From NCBI RefSeq assembly GCF_000746205.1, contig NZ_JQKV01000008.1:1-64000 (forward strand): a DNA stretch of 64,000 nucleotides, written 5' to 3'. The position numbers and the translations under genes are program-made. The notes under the pieces were generated by a model. It saw nothing but the letters and a program-made list of their open reading frames with translations, was not told the DNA's origin and searched no databases. Position 1 is the stretch's first letter. Every line of letters begins with the position of its first letter. Below, in pieces: positions 25,117 to 33,881 of this stretch. Origin of the DNA: Halorubrum sp. BV1. Lineage in GTDB: Archaea > Halobacteriota > Halobacteria > Halobacteriales > Haloferacaceae.

Positions 25117-28042
25117 CGGACTCCACCCCCGTGCCCGCGGCCTTGTTCAGGCCGGGGCCGGCGTGCTCCGAGAGGTTCGTCGGCGGCGCGCGCTCGCCGA
25201 GGAATCGGTCCTTCTCGTCGTTGGAGTCGAACTCCGCGTCGACGACGCGGTCGACGATCTCGTCGACGTCGATACCGTCGCCCTCGCCGGAGGAGACTTT
25301 CACCGGAGAGGTGCCGTCCTCGCCGAACTCGAACTGGACGATCCGGCCCGAGGTGTCCCGAACCGTTCCGTCGTACTGCGCTTCGAGTTCCGAAAGCGCG
25401 TTGATGAGCCGCCGCTGCAGGTAGCCGGACTTCGAGGTCCGGACCGCCGTGTCGACGAGCCCCTCGCGTCCCCCCATCGCGTGGAAGAAGAACTCCTCCG
25501 GCGTGAGACCGCCTCGATAGGAGTTCTCCACGAAGCCGTGCGCCTCCGCGGAGAGGTCGTTCTCTTTGTAGTGTGAGAGCGTCCGGTCCTCGTAGCCTCG
25601 ATTGATTCGCTCGCCGCGAACCGCCTGCTGGCCGACGGAACCGGCCATCTGCGTGAGGTTCAGCATCGACCCACGCGCACCGGAGCGGGCCATCACGACC
25701 GCCGGGTTGTCGTCGCCGAAGTGCTGGTCTGCGATCTCGCCGGCCGAGTCGCGGGCCTTCCCGAGCGTCTGCATGATCTTCATCTCCAGCGTCTCGTCGA
25801 CGCCGCGACCGGGCAGCGACTCCAGTTCGCCGGCCTCGTACGTCGCGATCAGTTCCTGAACGCGGTCGTACGCGCTCCCGATCGCGTCGTCGACTTGCTC
25901 TTCGGCCTCCGGCGGGATCGACTCGTCGTCGATCCCGATCGAGAAGCCGAAGTGCATGATCGCGCGCATCGCGAGCGAGGCGATCTCGTTGATGAACACG
26001 CGCGAGCGCGTCTCGCCGTACTCCTTTGTGAGCGTGTCGACGACCTCGCCGCCGAACGCGCCCACCGCGTCCTCGTCTATCGTTCCCTCGACCAGCTGGC
26101 CGCTCTCGATGACGACCTCGTCGCCGGTCGACGACGTAAAGTGAAGCGACAGGTCTTCCGGAAGCAGCTCCGAGAACAGCGTTCGGCCCGTCCAGAACTC
26201 GTTGCCGTCGTCGTCGACGCCGTCGGCGTCTGGCAGTTCGTCGACGCGCGTGGCCCGGAGCAGGTCGAGCGCCTGCGTCTCCGTGAACTCTGGGTTCGTG
26301 TGGGTGAGCAGGTACGTCCCGGAGATGTGGTCTTGGATCGCACCGATGATGTTCCCGCCGAACCGCGGCGAGAGGATCTGTTCTTGCACGCGCATCAACA
26401 CGCGCGCCTCGGCGCGGGCCTCCTCGTTCTGGAGGGCGTGCATGTTCATCTCGTCGCCGTCGAAGTCGGCGTTGTACGGCGGACAGACGACGGTGTTGAG
26501 CCGGAACGTCTTGTACGGCATCACCACGACCTCGTGGGCCATGATCGACATCCGGTGCAGCGAGGGCTGCCGGTTGAAGATCACGATGTCGCCGTCGACG
26601 AGGTGGCGGTTCACCTCCCACTCGGCCTCGACCTTCTCTGCGAGCTCCTCGCAGTTCTTCTCGGTCACCTTCAGCCGCCGCCCGTCGGGGCGGCGCACGT
26701 AGTTCGCGCCGGGGTGTGCTTCCGGTCCGTTCCGGACGTACTGACGCGCTTCATCGACGTTACGCTCGGTGACGTTGAGCGTCTGGGTCATCTCCTTTGC
26801 AACCCGGTCCGGAACCCCCACCTCGTTGAGCGAGAGCGTCGGATCCGGCGAGATGACGGTTCGGGCGGAGAAGTTGACGCGCTTCCCGGACAGCGAGCCG
26901 CGGAAGCGGCCCTCCTTCCCCTTCAGCCGCTGGCTGAGGGTTTTCAGGGGGCGGCCGGAGCGGTGACGCGCCGGCGGCGTCCCGCTGATCTCGTTGTCGA
27001 CGAAGGTGGTCACGTGGTACTGGAGGAGTTCCCAGAGGTCCTCGATGATGAGCTGTGGGGCTCCAGCCTCGCGATTCTCCATGAACCGCTGGTTGATCCG
27101 GATGATGTCGACGAGCTTGTGGGTGAGGTCGTCCTCGGAGCGCTGCCCGTTGTCGAGCGTGATGGATGGACGCGTCGTCACCGGCGGGACGGGAAGCACC
27201 GTCAGGATCATCCACTCCGGCCGGGAGTGCTCGGAGTCGATGCCGAGCACCTCCAGATCCTCGTCCGGGATGTCCTCGAACCAGTCGCGGATGTCCGAGG
27301 GCATCAGCTTGTTCATGTCCTCTTCGGTGAGGTCGATGTCGAGCGCCTTCTCGATGGCGCGTCGGTCCTCCTTGCGGGGACGGAACTCACCGGCCATGAT
27401 CTCGTTGATCCGGTCGACGGCGATGTCCGTCTTCTCGGCGAGTTCCTGCGGTGAGGTGCCGGGATCGTCCTCCTCCTCGTCGGGCTGCATCGCGGCTGCG
27501 ATGCGCTCCGAGTACTCGCCCGAGAGCACGTCCTGGACCTCGTAGTACGTGGTCGGCTTCTCGTGTTTGATGTCCGCCTGCGGCTCGCCGCAGAACGGAC
27601 AGGTGCTCGCCTTCCGCGCCTGCCGGACCGCGGCCTTCAACACGTCGTGTTCGTCGTCGCCGAGTTCCTGTGCCCGCTCGTAGCGGTCGCGGAACTCGTC
27701 GCGCTGCGCCTCGTCTAGGGCGAGCCGTCCGCACTCGCGGCACGTCGAGCGGAGCAGCCGCCGGATGAGCTTCGTGAACCCGACGTGGATCACGGGGGCC
27801 GCCAGTTCGATGTGGCCGAAGTGGCCGTTACAGGAACCGGAGTGCGAGCCGCAGGTCCGACACTCCAAGCCGGGGTCGATGACGCCGAGCCGCGGGTCCA
27901 TGAGCCCCATGTCGATCGGATAGCCGTCGTCGTCGTACGTGTCGGCCGTAATCACCTTCGTCGCAGACATGTCCCGGTACGTCTCCGGGTCCATGAGGCC
28001 GAAGTCGATGCCGCCGAGCACTTTCGGTGTTTGCATTGACAT
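25109..28042 (-). CDS. rpoA1: DNA-directed RNA polymerase subunit A'
   Basis: 977 residues holding the active site: NADFDGDEMNMH, with catalytic NADFDGD at about 524-530. An N-terminal zinc site (CRTCGSHSGSCNGHFGH) and a second Cys group (CPFCGEP) are present. The bridge-helix region GARGSMLNLTQMAGSVGQQ is near the C-terminal third. An acidic insertion (about 205-245, DEEEDDPGTSPQELAEKTDI) is typical of haloarchaeal versions. ATG at 28042 abuts the rpoB1 stop. Confidence 0.97.
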   Translation of the reverse strand: MSMQTPKVLGGIDFGLMDPETYRDMSATKVITADTYDDDGYPIDMGLMDPRLGVIDPGLECRTCGSHSGSCNGHFGHIELAAPVIHVGFTKLIRRLLRSTCRECGRLALDEAQRDEFRDRYERAQELGDDEHDVLKAAVRQARKASTCPFCGEPQADIKHEKPTTYYEVQDVLSGEYSERIAAAMQPDEEEDDPGTSPQELAEKTDIAVDRINEIMAGEFRPRKEDRRAIEKALDIDLTEEDMNKLMPSDIRDWFEDIPDEDLEVLGIDSEHSRPEWMILTVLPVPPVTTRPSITLDNGQRSEDDLTHKLVDIIRINQRFMENREAGAPQLIIEDLWELLQYHVTTFVDNEISGTPPARHRSGRPLKTLSQRLKGKEGRFRGSLSGKRVNFSARTVISPDPTLSLNEVGVPDRVAKEMTQTLNVTERNVDEARQYVRNGPEAHPGANYVRRPDGRRLKVTEKNCEELAEKVEAEWEVNRHLVDGDIVIFNRQPSLHRMSIMAHEVVVMPYKTFRLNTVVCPPYNADFDGDEMNMHALQNEEARAEARVLMRVQEQILSPRFGGNIIGAIQDHISGTYLLTHTNPEFTETQALDLLRATRVDELPDADGVDDDGNEFWTGRTLFSELLPEDLSLHFTSSTGDEVVIESGQLVEGTIDEDAVGAFGGEVVDTLTKEYGETRSRVFINEIASLAMRAIMHFGFSIGIDDESIPPEAEEQVDDAIGSAYDRVQELIATYEAGELESLPGRGVDETLEMKIMQTLGKARDSAGEIADQHFGDDNPAVVMARSGARGSMLNLTQMAGSVGQQAVRGERINRGYEDRTLSHYKENDLSAEAHGFVENSYRGGLTPEEFFFHAMGGREGLVDTAVRTSKSGYLQRRLINALSELEAQYDGTVRDTSGRIVQFEFGEDGTSPVKVSSGEGDGIDVDEIVDRVVDAEFDSNDEKDRFLGERAPPTNLSEHAGPGLNKAAGTGVESDD

Positions 28043-29872
28043 TTAAATCGCGTCCTCCAGTTCGAGTTTCGGTCGGATGCCGAGGGCGATCATCTCGTCG
28101 AGCAGCAGCTTGAACGCGTAGCTGACCTCAAGTTCGTGGATGTCGTCCTCGTCGCCGGTGACGGGGTCGTACACGCGGCGTTGCTCTCTGTCCTCGACCG
28201 CGACGAGGCCGGTTTCGGCCGAGACGTGTACGGTCTCCGCGTCAGACGATTCGAGCAGCCGCTCGTTGAGAACCATCGACGCGCCGTGGCCGATGATCGT
28301 GTCGCGCTCCATCTCCCCGACGCGCAGGCCGCCCTCGCGGGCACGCCCCTCGGTCGGCTGGCGCGTGAGCACCTGCACCGGCCCGCGCGAGCGGGCGTGG
28401 AGCTTGTTCGACACCATGTGGTACAGCTTGTGATAGAAGATCGTCCCGACGAAGATCTCCGCCTCGATCTTCTCGCCGGTGACACCGGAGTACATGACCT
28501 CTTTGCCGGAGGACTTGAATCCGTGCTCTTCGAGTCCGCCGCGAAGTTCCTCCTCGTCTTCGCCCTGGAACGGCGTTCCGTCGACGCGCGAGCCGCGCAG
28601 CGAACCGACCTTGCCGCCGAGCATCTCCAGTACGTGGCCGACCGTCATCCGCGACGGCAGCGCGTGCGGATTCATCACGAGGTCGGGGACGACGCCCTCT
28701 TCGGTGAAGGGCATATCCTCCTGCGGTGCGAGGTGGCCCACGACGCCCTTCTGGCCGTGACGGGACGCGAACTTGTCGCCCAGTTCGGGGACGCGCTGGT
28801 CGCGTACTTTCACCTTCGAGAGTTTCGACCCGTCTTCGCCCTCCATCAGCGTTACCGTGTCGACGACGCCGTCTTCGCCAGACCGCATCGTCACGCTCGT
28901 CTCCCGCCGCTTCTGTGGCGAGAGACCGCCCATGTCGTCGGGCTCTTCGAGGAAGCGCGGCGGGCTCGTCTTGCCCAAGAGCACGGACGACTCGTCAACC
29001 TTCGTCTCCGGGTTGACGAGGCCGTCTTCGTCGAGGTGCGTGTACGCGTCCTCACCGCGTGCCCCGCGGACGTCCTGATCGGGAATCTCGAAGCGGTCTT
29101 CCTGGCCGCCGGGGTACCGCCGCTCTTCGCCCTCGTACGTCCGGAAGAAGTGCGACCGCATCAGCGCGCGGTCCACGGAGCCCTGATTCATCACCAGCGC
29201 GTCCTCGATGTTGAATCCCTCGTAGCTCATCACGGCGACGACGAAGTTCTGTGCCGCCGGACGCTTGTCGAAGCTGATCTGGTCGGACGTCTGCGTCTTC
29301 ACCATCGCGAGCTGGGGGTAGTGCAGCAGGTGCTGACGGGTGTCTGGCCGGATCCGGTAGTTGGCCGAGGGAAGCCCGAGCGACTGCTTCATCATCCCCG
29401 CTCCCATGGTGATGCGGGGGCTCGCGTTGTGTTCCGGGTACGGGATCATTCCCGCGCCGATACCGAAGACGAGCTGCGGGTCGATCTCGAGGTGGGTGTG
29501 GTCGTCGGTCACGTCCTCCTCGTCGACCGCGACGAGGATGTCCTCCTCCTCTTCGGCGTCGATGAACTCGACGTAGCCGCGGTCGACGAGGTCTTCGAAC
29601 TCGACGTCGCCGCGTTCCAGCGCCTCGATCTCCTCGTCGCCCAAGAGCGGTTCGCCGTTCTCGACGACGATCAGCGGGCGTCGTGCGCGTCCCGCGTCCG
29701 CGTTGACGATCACCTCCTGTGTTCGGTCTTTGACCGAGACGTTCACCATCTCCGAGACGTCGCCGCGTCGGCGCGCCTCGCGGATCTGTTCGGCGAGAGC
29801 CTCCGGGTCCGCGTGCGTACCCACGAGACTCCCGTTAACGTACACCTTCGCTTCGCGTTCTGCCTGAGCCAT
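28043..29872 (-). CDS. rpoB1: DNA-directed RNA polymerase subunit B'
   Basis: 609 residues, the C-terminal half of the split second-largest subunit. The hybrid-binding and active-site residues are in GDKFASRHGQKGVVGHLAP, with MNPHALPSRMTVGH and LTRQPTEGRAREGGLR after it. The ATG at 29872 (MAQAEREAKVYVNG) starts 1 bp after the B'' stop. Reading further upstream would run into the B'' gene and is rejected. Confidence 0.97.
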   Translation of the reverse strand: MAQAEREAKVYVNGSLVGTHADPEALAEQIREARRRGDVSEMVNVSVKDRTQEVIVNADAGRARRPLIVVENGEPLLGDEEIEALERGDVEFEDLVDRGYVEFIDAEEEEDILVAVDEEDVTDDHTHLEIDPQLVFGIGAGMIPYPEHNASPRITMGAGMMKQSLGLPSANYRIRPDTRQHLLHYPQLAMVKTQTSDQISFDKRPAAQNFVVAVMSYEGFNIEDALVMNQGSVDRALMRSHFFRTYEGEERRYPGGQEDRFEIPDQDVRGARGEDAYTHLDEDGLVNPETKVDESSVLLGKTSPPRFLEEPDDMGGLSPQKRRETSVTMRSGEDGVVDTVTLMEGEDGSKLSKVKVRDQRVPELGDKFASRHGQKGVVGHLAPQEDMPFTEEGVVPDLVMNPHALPSRMTVGHVLEMLGGKVGSLRGSRVDGTPFQGEDEEELRGGLEEHGFKSSGKEVMYSGVTGEKIEAEIFVGTIFYHKLYHMVSNKLHARSRGPVQVLTRQPTEGRAREGGLRVGEMERDTIIGHGASMVLNERLLESSDAETVHVSAETGLVAVEDREQRRVYDPVTGDEDDIHELEVSYAFKLLLDEMIALGIRPKLELEDAI

Positions 29873-29873
29873 G

Positions 29874-31439
29874 TTAGTCGTCCGCCGTCTGTCGTTCGAC
29901 GCCCTCGATGCCGGGGATCCCCTCGACACCCATCGACGCCAGTTCTCGTTTCAGCCCCTGTTCGTCCTCGACGGTCTGTGAGAGTTCCATCGCCTGCGCG
30001 AAGTTCTTCACGAGCCCGCAGTTCGGTCCCTCCGGCGTTTCGGAGGGACAGATGCGACCCCACTGGGTCGCGTGAAGGTCCCGCGCCTCGAAGTGCGGCT
30101 GCGACCGCGACAGCGGCGACCGCAGACGGCGCAGGTGCGAGAGCACTCCCATGTAGTCAGTCCGGTCGACGAGCTGAGAGACGCCGGACCGGCCGCCGAC
30201 CCAGTTCCCCGTCGCGATCGGGTGTTCGAGCCGCTCTGTCAACACGTCGGAGCGGACGACCGTGTTCACCGTGAGCTGCCGGTTCCGCATGTTCGCGCGT
30301 TCGAGCTGGTACTTCACGTCGCGCGCCAGCTTGTTCAGGGCGGTCCGGAACAGATCGCGCATCAGGTCGCCGGAGACCTTCAGCCGCTTGTTCGAGTAGT
30401 GGTCCTTGTCGTCGGCCTCTCTGCGTTCCAAGGCGAGTTCGAAACACGCCTCGGCCATCCGGCAGAGGTAGTACGCCTTGTTTATCCGCACGTCCTCCTC
30501 GTCGACGCCTTCCTCGTGGAGGTGCGGAAGGAGGTAGCGGTCGATGACGTAGTTCGCCCGCTTGAGCTGGTAGTTTTTCCCCTGACCGCTGGCGACCCGC
30601 TCGCCGAGCGTCTCGATGGCCTCCTCCGTCGTCTGGACCGAGGCCTCCTCCAGATTCTCCAGCATGAACTTCACTATCTCCGGGTCGTCCGAGACGCGGT
30701 GGACGATCTCTTCGTCTGACTCGAGCCCGAGCGCGCGGACGAGCGTGACGAAGTCGATCGAGCCGGAGACGGACGGGAACGACACTTCGAGCAGCCCTTC
30801 GCGGTTGCGCTCACAGAGCACGAGCGCGCGGTAGCCGCGCCGTTGGGAGAACGTCTTCGCGACTTGGATCTCGTCGCCGTACTTGGAGTCGTACTCGGCG
30901 AGGATCTTGTTCGGTGCCAGGTCCTCCGAGGTCATCAGCACGCGCTCGGAGCCGTTGACGATGAAGTAACCGCCGGGGTCGACGGGGTCCTCGCCGATGT
31001 CGATGAGTTCCTCGTCGGAGAAGCCCGCCATGTTACACTTCTCGGAACCGACCATGATCGGCATCCGACCGACCTTGGTCTCCGTCGTGTCGACGACCTG
31101 TTCCGGCTCCTCTTCGCCGCCGCGCACGATGGACATCTCCATGAAGACGGGAGCGGAGTAGGTGATGTTTCGCAGCCGCGCCTCTTGGGGGTACAACAGC
31201 TCCTCGGAGCCGTCGGCCTCGCGGACGCGCGGGGTGACCATCCGAACGTCGCCGAGTTCGACGTACACGGGCTCTTGGCCCTCCTTGTCGCCGATGTCGG
31301 TCTCGATCCGCTCCTTCTCGTCGACGACTTCCTGCATGCCGCGGTCGAGGAAGTTGTTGAACGATCGGAAGTGGTGTTCGGCCAGCCGTTCGTCGGAGAA
31401 ATACTCGCGTGACACCACGCGTCGGTCTTGCCTGTTCAT
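29874..31439 (-). CDS. rpoB2: DNA-directed RNA polymerase subunit B''
   Basis: 521 residues, the N-terminal half of the split second subunit (MNRQDRRVVSREYFSDERLA). Protrusion and lobe motifs include GGYFIVNGSERVLMTSEDLA and the fork region RTDYMGVLSHLRRLRSPLSR, ending at CPSETPEGPNCGLVKNFA. Its ATG overlaps the rpoH stop by 4 bp. Confidence 0.97.
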   Translation of the reverse strand: MNRQDRRVVSREYFSDERLAEHHFRSFNNFLDRGMQEVVDEKERIETDIGDKEGQEPVYVELGDVRMVTPRVREADGSEELLYPQEARLRNITYSAPVFMEMSIVRGGEEEPEQVVDTTETKVGRMPIMVGSEKCNMAGFSDEELIDIGEDPVDPGGYFIVNGSERVLMTSEDLAPNKILAEYDSKYGDEIQVAKTFSQRRGYRALVLCERNREGLLEVSFPSVSGSIDFVTLVRALGLESDEEIVHRVSDDPEIVKFMLENLEEASVQTTEEAIETLGERVASGQGKNYQLKRANYVIDRYLLPHLHEEGVDEEDVRINKAYYLCRMAEACFELALERREADDKDHYSNKRLKVSGDLMRDLFRTALNKLARDVKYQLERANMRNRQLTVNTVVRSDVLTERLEHPIATGNWVGGRSGVSQLVDRTDYMGVLSHLRRLRSPLSRSQPHFEARDLHATQWGRICPSETPEGPNCGLVKNFAQAMELSQTVEDEQGLKRELASMGVEGIPGIEGVERQTADD

Positions 31440-31663
31440 GAGACGACTAATCGGTATACGACGGCCTTCTCAGTTGTTCGGGAGTTCCGTGTGATCTTCA
31501 CCACGTCGCCGACCTCGGCCTCGTCGGGAAGCGCGGGATCCGTGCGTTTGATTTTCGGGAGTTCCGTTCTCTTCACATCGTACTCCGCCAGAACCTCGTC
31601 GATCTCGTCTGCGTCGAGAAGGACGTGGTCCGGGACGAGTTCGTGTTGGCTTACGTCTACCAT
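31436..31663 (-). CDS. rpoH: DNA-directed RNA polymerase subunit H (RPB5 C-terminal domain)
   Basis: 75 residues (MVDVSQHELVPDHVLLDADE through KAVVYRLVVS), the archaeal subunit equal to the C-terminal part of eukaryotic RPB5. It is the first gene of the rpoH-B''-B'-A'-A''-nusA operon. A TATA-like element on the minus strand (CATATACG, about 31709-31716) predicts a short leader of roughly 20 nt. Confidence 0.96.
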   Translation of the reverse strand: MVDVSQHELVPDHVLLDADEIDEVLAEYDVKRTELPKIKRTDPALPDEAEVGDVVKITRNSRTTEKAVVYRLVVS

Positions 31664-31970
31664 GGGTGGTGGTTATTGAGAGAAGCTATCACGAGATACT
31701 ACAGTTTCGTATATGCGCCAACGTCATAAGGCTTGCCAACCGGCTCCGCCGTGCGCGGCTCACGACGACGGGGCGTGCGATACCCCAACCCATGCGGGAC
31801 GCACACAAAAGGGTACCGCCGGGGTGGTCGTCTCGTCTCCCGCCGACTCGGTCGGCTCTCGGCTGCCGCGCCGCGGTGTCAGCCCCACCGGTCTCCCTGT
31901 CATCCGTCCCCATCCCCGCCGCCGATGACAAGTCTTATTTGCCAGACAGGGGTACGAATGAGTGCGACAA
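31664..31970. other. Non-coding spacer between rpoH and tRNA-Asp
   Basis: This 307-bp spacer holds two divergent promoters and no convincing gene. The rpo promoter is near 31709-31730 on the minus strand. A plus-strand TATA-like TCTTATTTG (about 31932-31940) stands about 30 bp before the first tRNA-Asp. Short open frames here lack initiation signals and family likeness. Confidence 0.7.
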
Positions 31971-32043
31971 GCCCGGATGGTGTAGTGGCCCATCATACGA
32001 CCCTGTCACGGTCGTGACGCGGGTTCAAATCCCGCTCCGGGCG
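31971..32043 (+). tRNA. tRNA-Asp (GTC), copy 1
   Basis: A 73-nt cloverleaf with acceptor GCCCGGA/TCCGGGC, anticodon stem CGACC/GGTCG around CTGTCAC (anticodon GTC), T loop TTCAAAT and discriminator G. It is identical to the second copy at 32074. A short hairpin CCCCG-TTT-CGGGG (32045-32058) separates the two. Confidence 0.96.
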
Positions 32044-32073
32044 TCCCCCGTTTCGGGGCGCTGTCGCTTGTTT

Positions 32074-32146
32074 GCCCGGATGGTGTAGTGGCCCATCATA
32101 CGACCCTGTCACGGTCGTGACGCGGGTTCAAATCCCGCTCCGGGCG
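32074..32146 (+). tRNA. tRNA-Asp (GTC), copy 2
   Basis: Identical over all 73 nt to copy 1, with a repeat period of 103 bp, so this is a tandem duplication kept identical. Probably both are on one transcript. Two Asp genes fit the high aspartate demand of a halophilic proteome (inference). Confidence 0.96.
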
Positions 32147-32219
32147 TTTCTGTCGCCGCCAATCGACGAGCGAGGAGCAACGCGACGAGCGATTTCGGCG
32201 TCGACGAATCGTTTCAGAG

Positions 32220-32286
32220 GGATGTGAACCCGCTCAGTCGCGCGCGGCGGTCACCGAGTGAGCATATCTGCTCCGGGTTCACATCC
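32220..32286. repeat. Inverted repeat derived from a tRNA T-arm-like sequence
   Basis: GGATGTGAACCCG (32220-32232) and CGGGTTCACATCC (32274-32286) are perfect 13-bp inverted arms around a 41-bp centre. The right arm plus the bases after it (to about 32302) resembles the tRNA-Asp 3' end, GGGTTCAAATCC and following. This looks like decayed, inverted copies of the tRNA end. It fills the middle of the 200-bp spacer before the deacetylase gene, and no protein is seen there. Confidence 0.5.
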
Positions 32287-32346
32287 TGTTCGAGCGCTTC
32301 CGCCGTTCGCAGTGCGAGGTGCGAGTCTCATCTGGGCGACCGCGTC

Positions 32347-33351
32347 CTATAGGCCCAGAAGCGACCGCGATTCCGCGACGATCGACTCCGTCTTTTCGTC
32401 GGGCTCGTCGTCGCCGCCGACGGGAGTCCGCCCGTCGTACGTCTCGTGGACCATCGAGACCCCTTCTGCCAGCGTGTCGAGGCCGTACCCGCCTTCGAGC
32501 ACGTAGGCGTCGGCGGCCCCGACCTCGTCGGTGATCGACCGAACGCGGTCGGTCATCAGCGCGTACCCCTCGGAGGAGACGCGCATCCGCGAGATCGGGT
32601 CGTGGCGATGCGCGTCGAATCCGGCCGAGACGATCACGAGATCCGGATCGAACCGTTCGAGCGCCGGCGCGATCGCTTCGTCGATGGCGTAACAGTAGTC
32701 GGCGTCGCCGGCACCCGCGGCGAGCGGAAGGTTCACCGTCGTGGCGTCACCCTCTCCCTCGCCGGTCTCTTCGAGCGCTCCCGTGTCCGGGTAGAGCCCG
32801 TCTTCGTGTATCGACGCGTAGAGGACGTCCCCCCGATCGTAGAAGATGTCCTGTGTGCCGTTGCCGTGGTGAACGTCCCAGTCGAAGATGGCGACGCGGT
32901 CCGCGACGCCCTCATCGAGGACGGTCTGGGCCGCGACGGCGGCGTTGTTGAAAAAGCAAAATCCCATCGCGTCGTCGGTGACCGCGTGGTGTCCCGGCGG
33001 CCGGCCGATCGCGAACGGCGTGTTTCGGTCTCTCGCACCGTCGAGCGCCGTCTGCGCCGCCCACTGCGCCAGTCCGGCCGCGGTGAGCGCGGCGTCCCAC
33101 GTTCCCTCGCTCGCGACGGTGTCGGGGTCCCAGCTCCCTCCGCCGTCCGCGAGGAACGCCTCGAGATCGTCGACGTACTCCTCGTCGTGAACGGCGACCA
33201 CGTCCTCGCGGACGGCGGGCTCGGCGTCGACGTACTCGACCCCGTGTCGCTTCGTCAGTCCGCGGCGGATAGCGCAGAGCCGGTCCGGGTTCTCGGGGTG
33301 TCTCTCACCCGTGTCGTGTTCGAGACACCGCTCGCTGTAGCCGAACCGCAT
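32347..33351 (-). CDS. Histone deacetylase-family amidohydrolase (HDAC/AcuC)
   Basis: 334 residues of the arginase-deacetylase fold. Zinc and catalytic motifs are visible: RPPGHHA, DWDVHHGNGTQ (metal ligands) and SAGFDAHRHDP, with LEGGYGLDTLAE near the C terminus. It removes acetyl groups from lysine or small amines. Its ATG abuts the histone stop (33352), so the two are co-transcribed, which supports a link with chromatin or protein acetylation, although the histone here has few lysines. Confidence 0.93.
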   Translation of the reverse strand: MRFGYSERCLEHDTGERHPENPDRLCAIRRGLTKRHGVEYVDAEPAVREDVVAVHDEEYVDDLEAFLADGGGSWDPDTVASEGTWDAALTAAGLAQWAAQTALDGARDRNTPFAIGRPPGHHAVTDDAMGFCFFNNAAVAAQTVLDEGVADRVAIFDWDVHHGNGTQDIFYDRGDVLYASIHEDGLYPDTGALEETGEGEGDATTVNLPLAAGAGDADYCYAIDEAIAPALERFDPDLVIVSAGFDAHRHDPISRMRVSSEGYALMTDRVRSITDEVGAADAYVLEGGYGLDTLAEGVSMVHETYDGRTPVGGDDEPDEKTESIVAESRSLLGL

Positions 33352-33783
33352 CTACTCGAACAGTGCGAAGTACGTCTCGATATCCTCGGCCTGTACAGTT
33401 CGCCGGTCGGCGTGGCGCGCGAGCGTGGCGGCCGCGCTCGCGACGTTGTCAGCGTAGTCCTCCAGGATGTCCGCCAACGCGATCCGCGCGTCGACGCCGA
33501 CTCGATATCGCTCCTCGATCCGCAGCCGCGCGATTCGGTCGATGGGCGCGACCGGCAGCGTGAGATCTTCGCGGTCGATCACCTGTTCGACCCCGAAGTC
33601 CGACGCCATCAGCGTTTTTCGTCCGTCTTCGGTTGCTCGCTCGGCCGCATCGATCGCCAGATCCGCGCCGTGTGACTGGATCCGACGGGCCAACTCTTCG
33701 GCGGCATCCGCGCTGACGCGGAGTTCCCCCGCGTTCCGCCGGATGATGCCGTCGATCGGCGCGAACGGCAACTCGACACTCAT
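33352..33783 (-). CDS. hstA: Archaeal histone, two-fold (doublet) form
   Basis: 143 residues carrying two histone folds in one chain: 1-66 (LPFAPIDGIIRRNAGELRVS through TLMASDFG) and about 75-143 (LPVAPIDRIARLRIEERYRV through RRTVQAEDIETYF). The doublet is the usual haloarchaeal form. ATG at 33783; a TATA-like TTATACC lies about 25 bp upstream, implying a leaderless mRNA. It precedes the deacetylase gene without a gap. It probably wraps DNA or acts as a gene regulator. Confidence 0.95.
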   Translation of the reverse strand: MSVELPFAPIDGIIRRNAGELRVSADAAEELARRIQSHGADLAIDAAERATEDGRKTLMASDFGVEQVIDREDLTLPVAPIDRIARLRIEERYRVGVDARIALADILEDYADNVASAAATLARHADRRTVQAEDIETYFALFE

Positions 33784-33881
33784 ACACACAGTCGCGTCCG
33801 TGGACGGTATAACGCTTTCCGTTACCGGTGTCTCCCGCGGTCGGCGTTGAACCGCTCCCATCGGCTCATCTCACCGACCGA

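Noticed and set aside
25109..31439. Frameshifts splitting the RNA polymerase genes
   Set aside because: The A'/A'' and B'/B'' splits are the standard archaeal arrangement, with clean starts and stops.
31664..31970. Small genes between rpoH and tRNA-Asp
   Set aside because: Several 70-140 codon frames overlap one another and the tRNA genes; none has promoter spacing or recognisable sequence.
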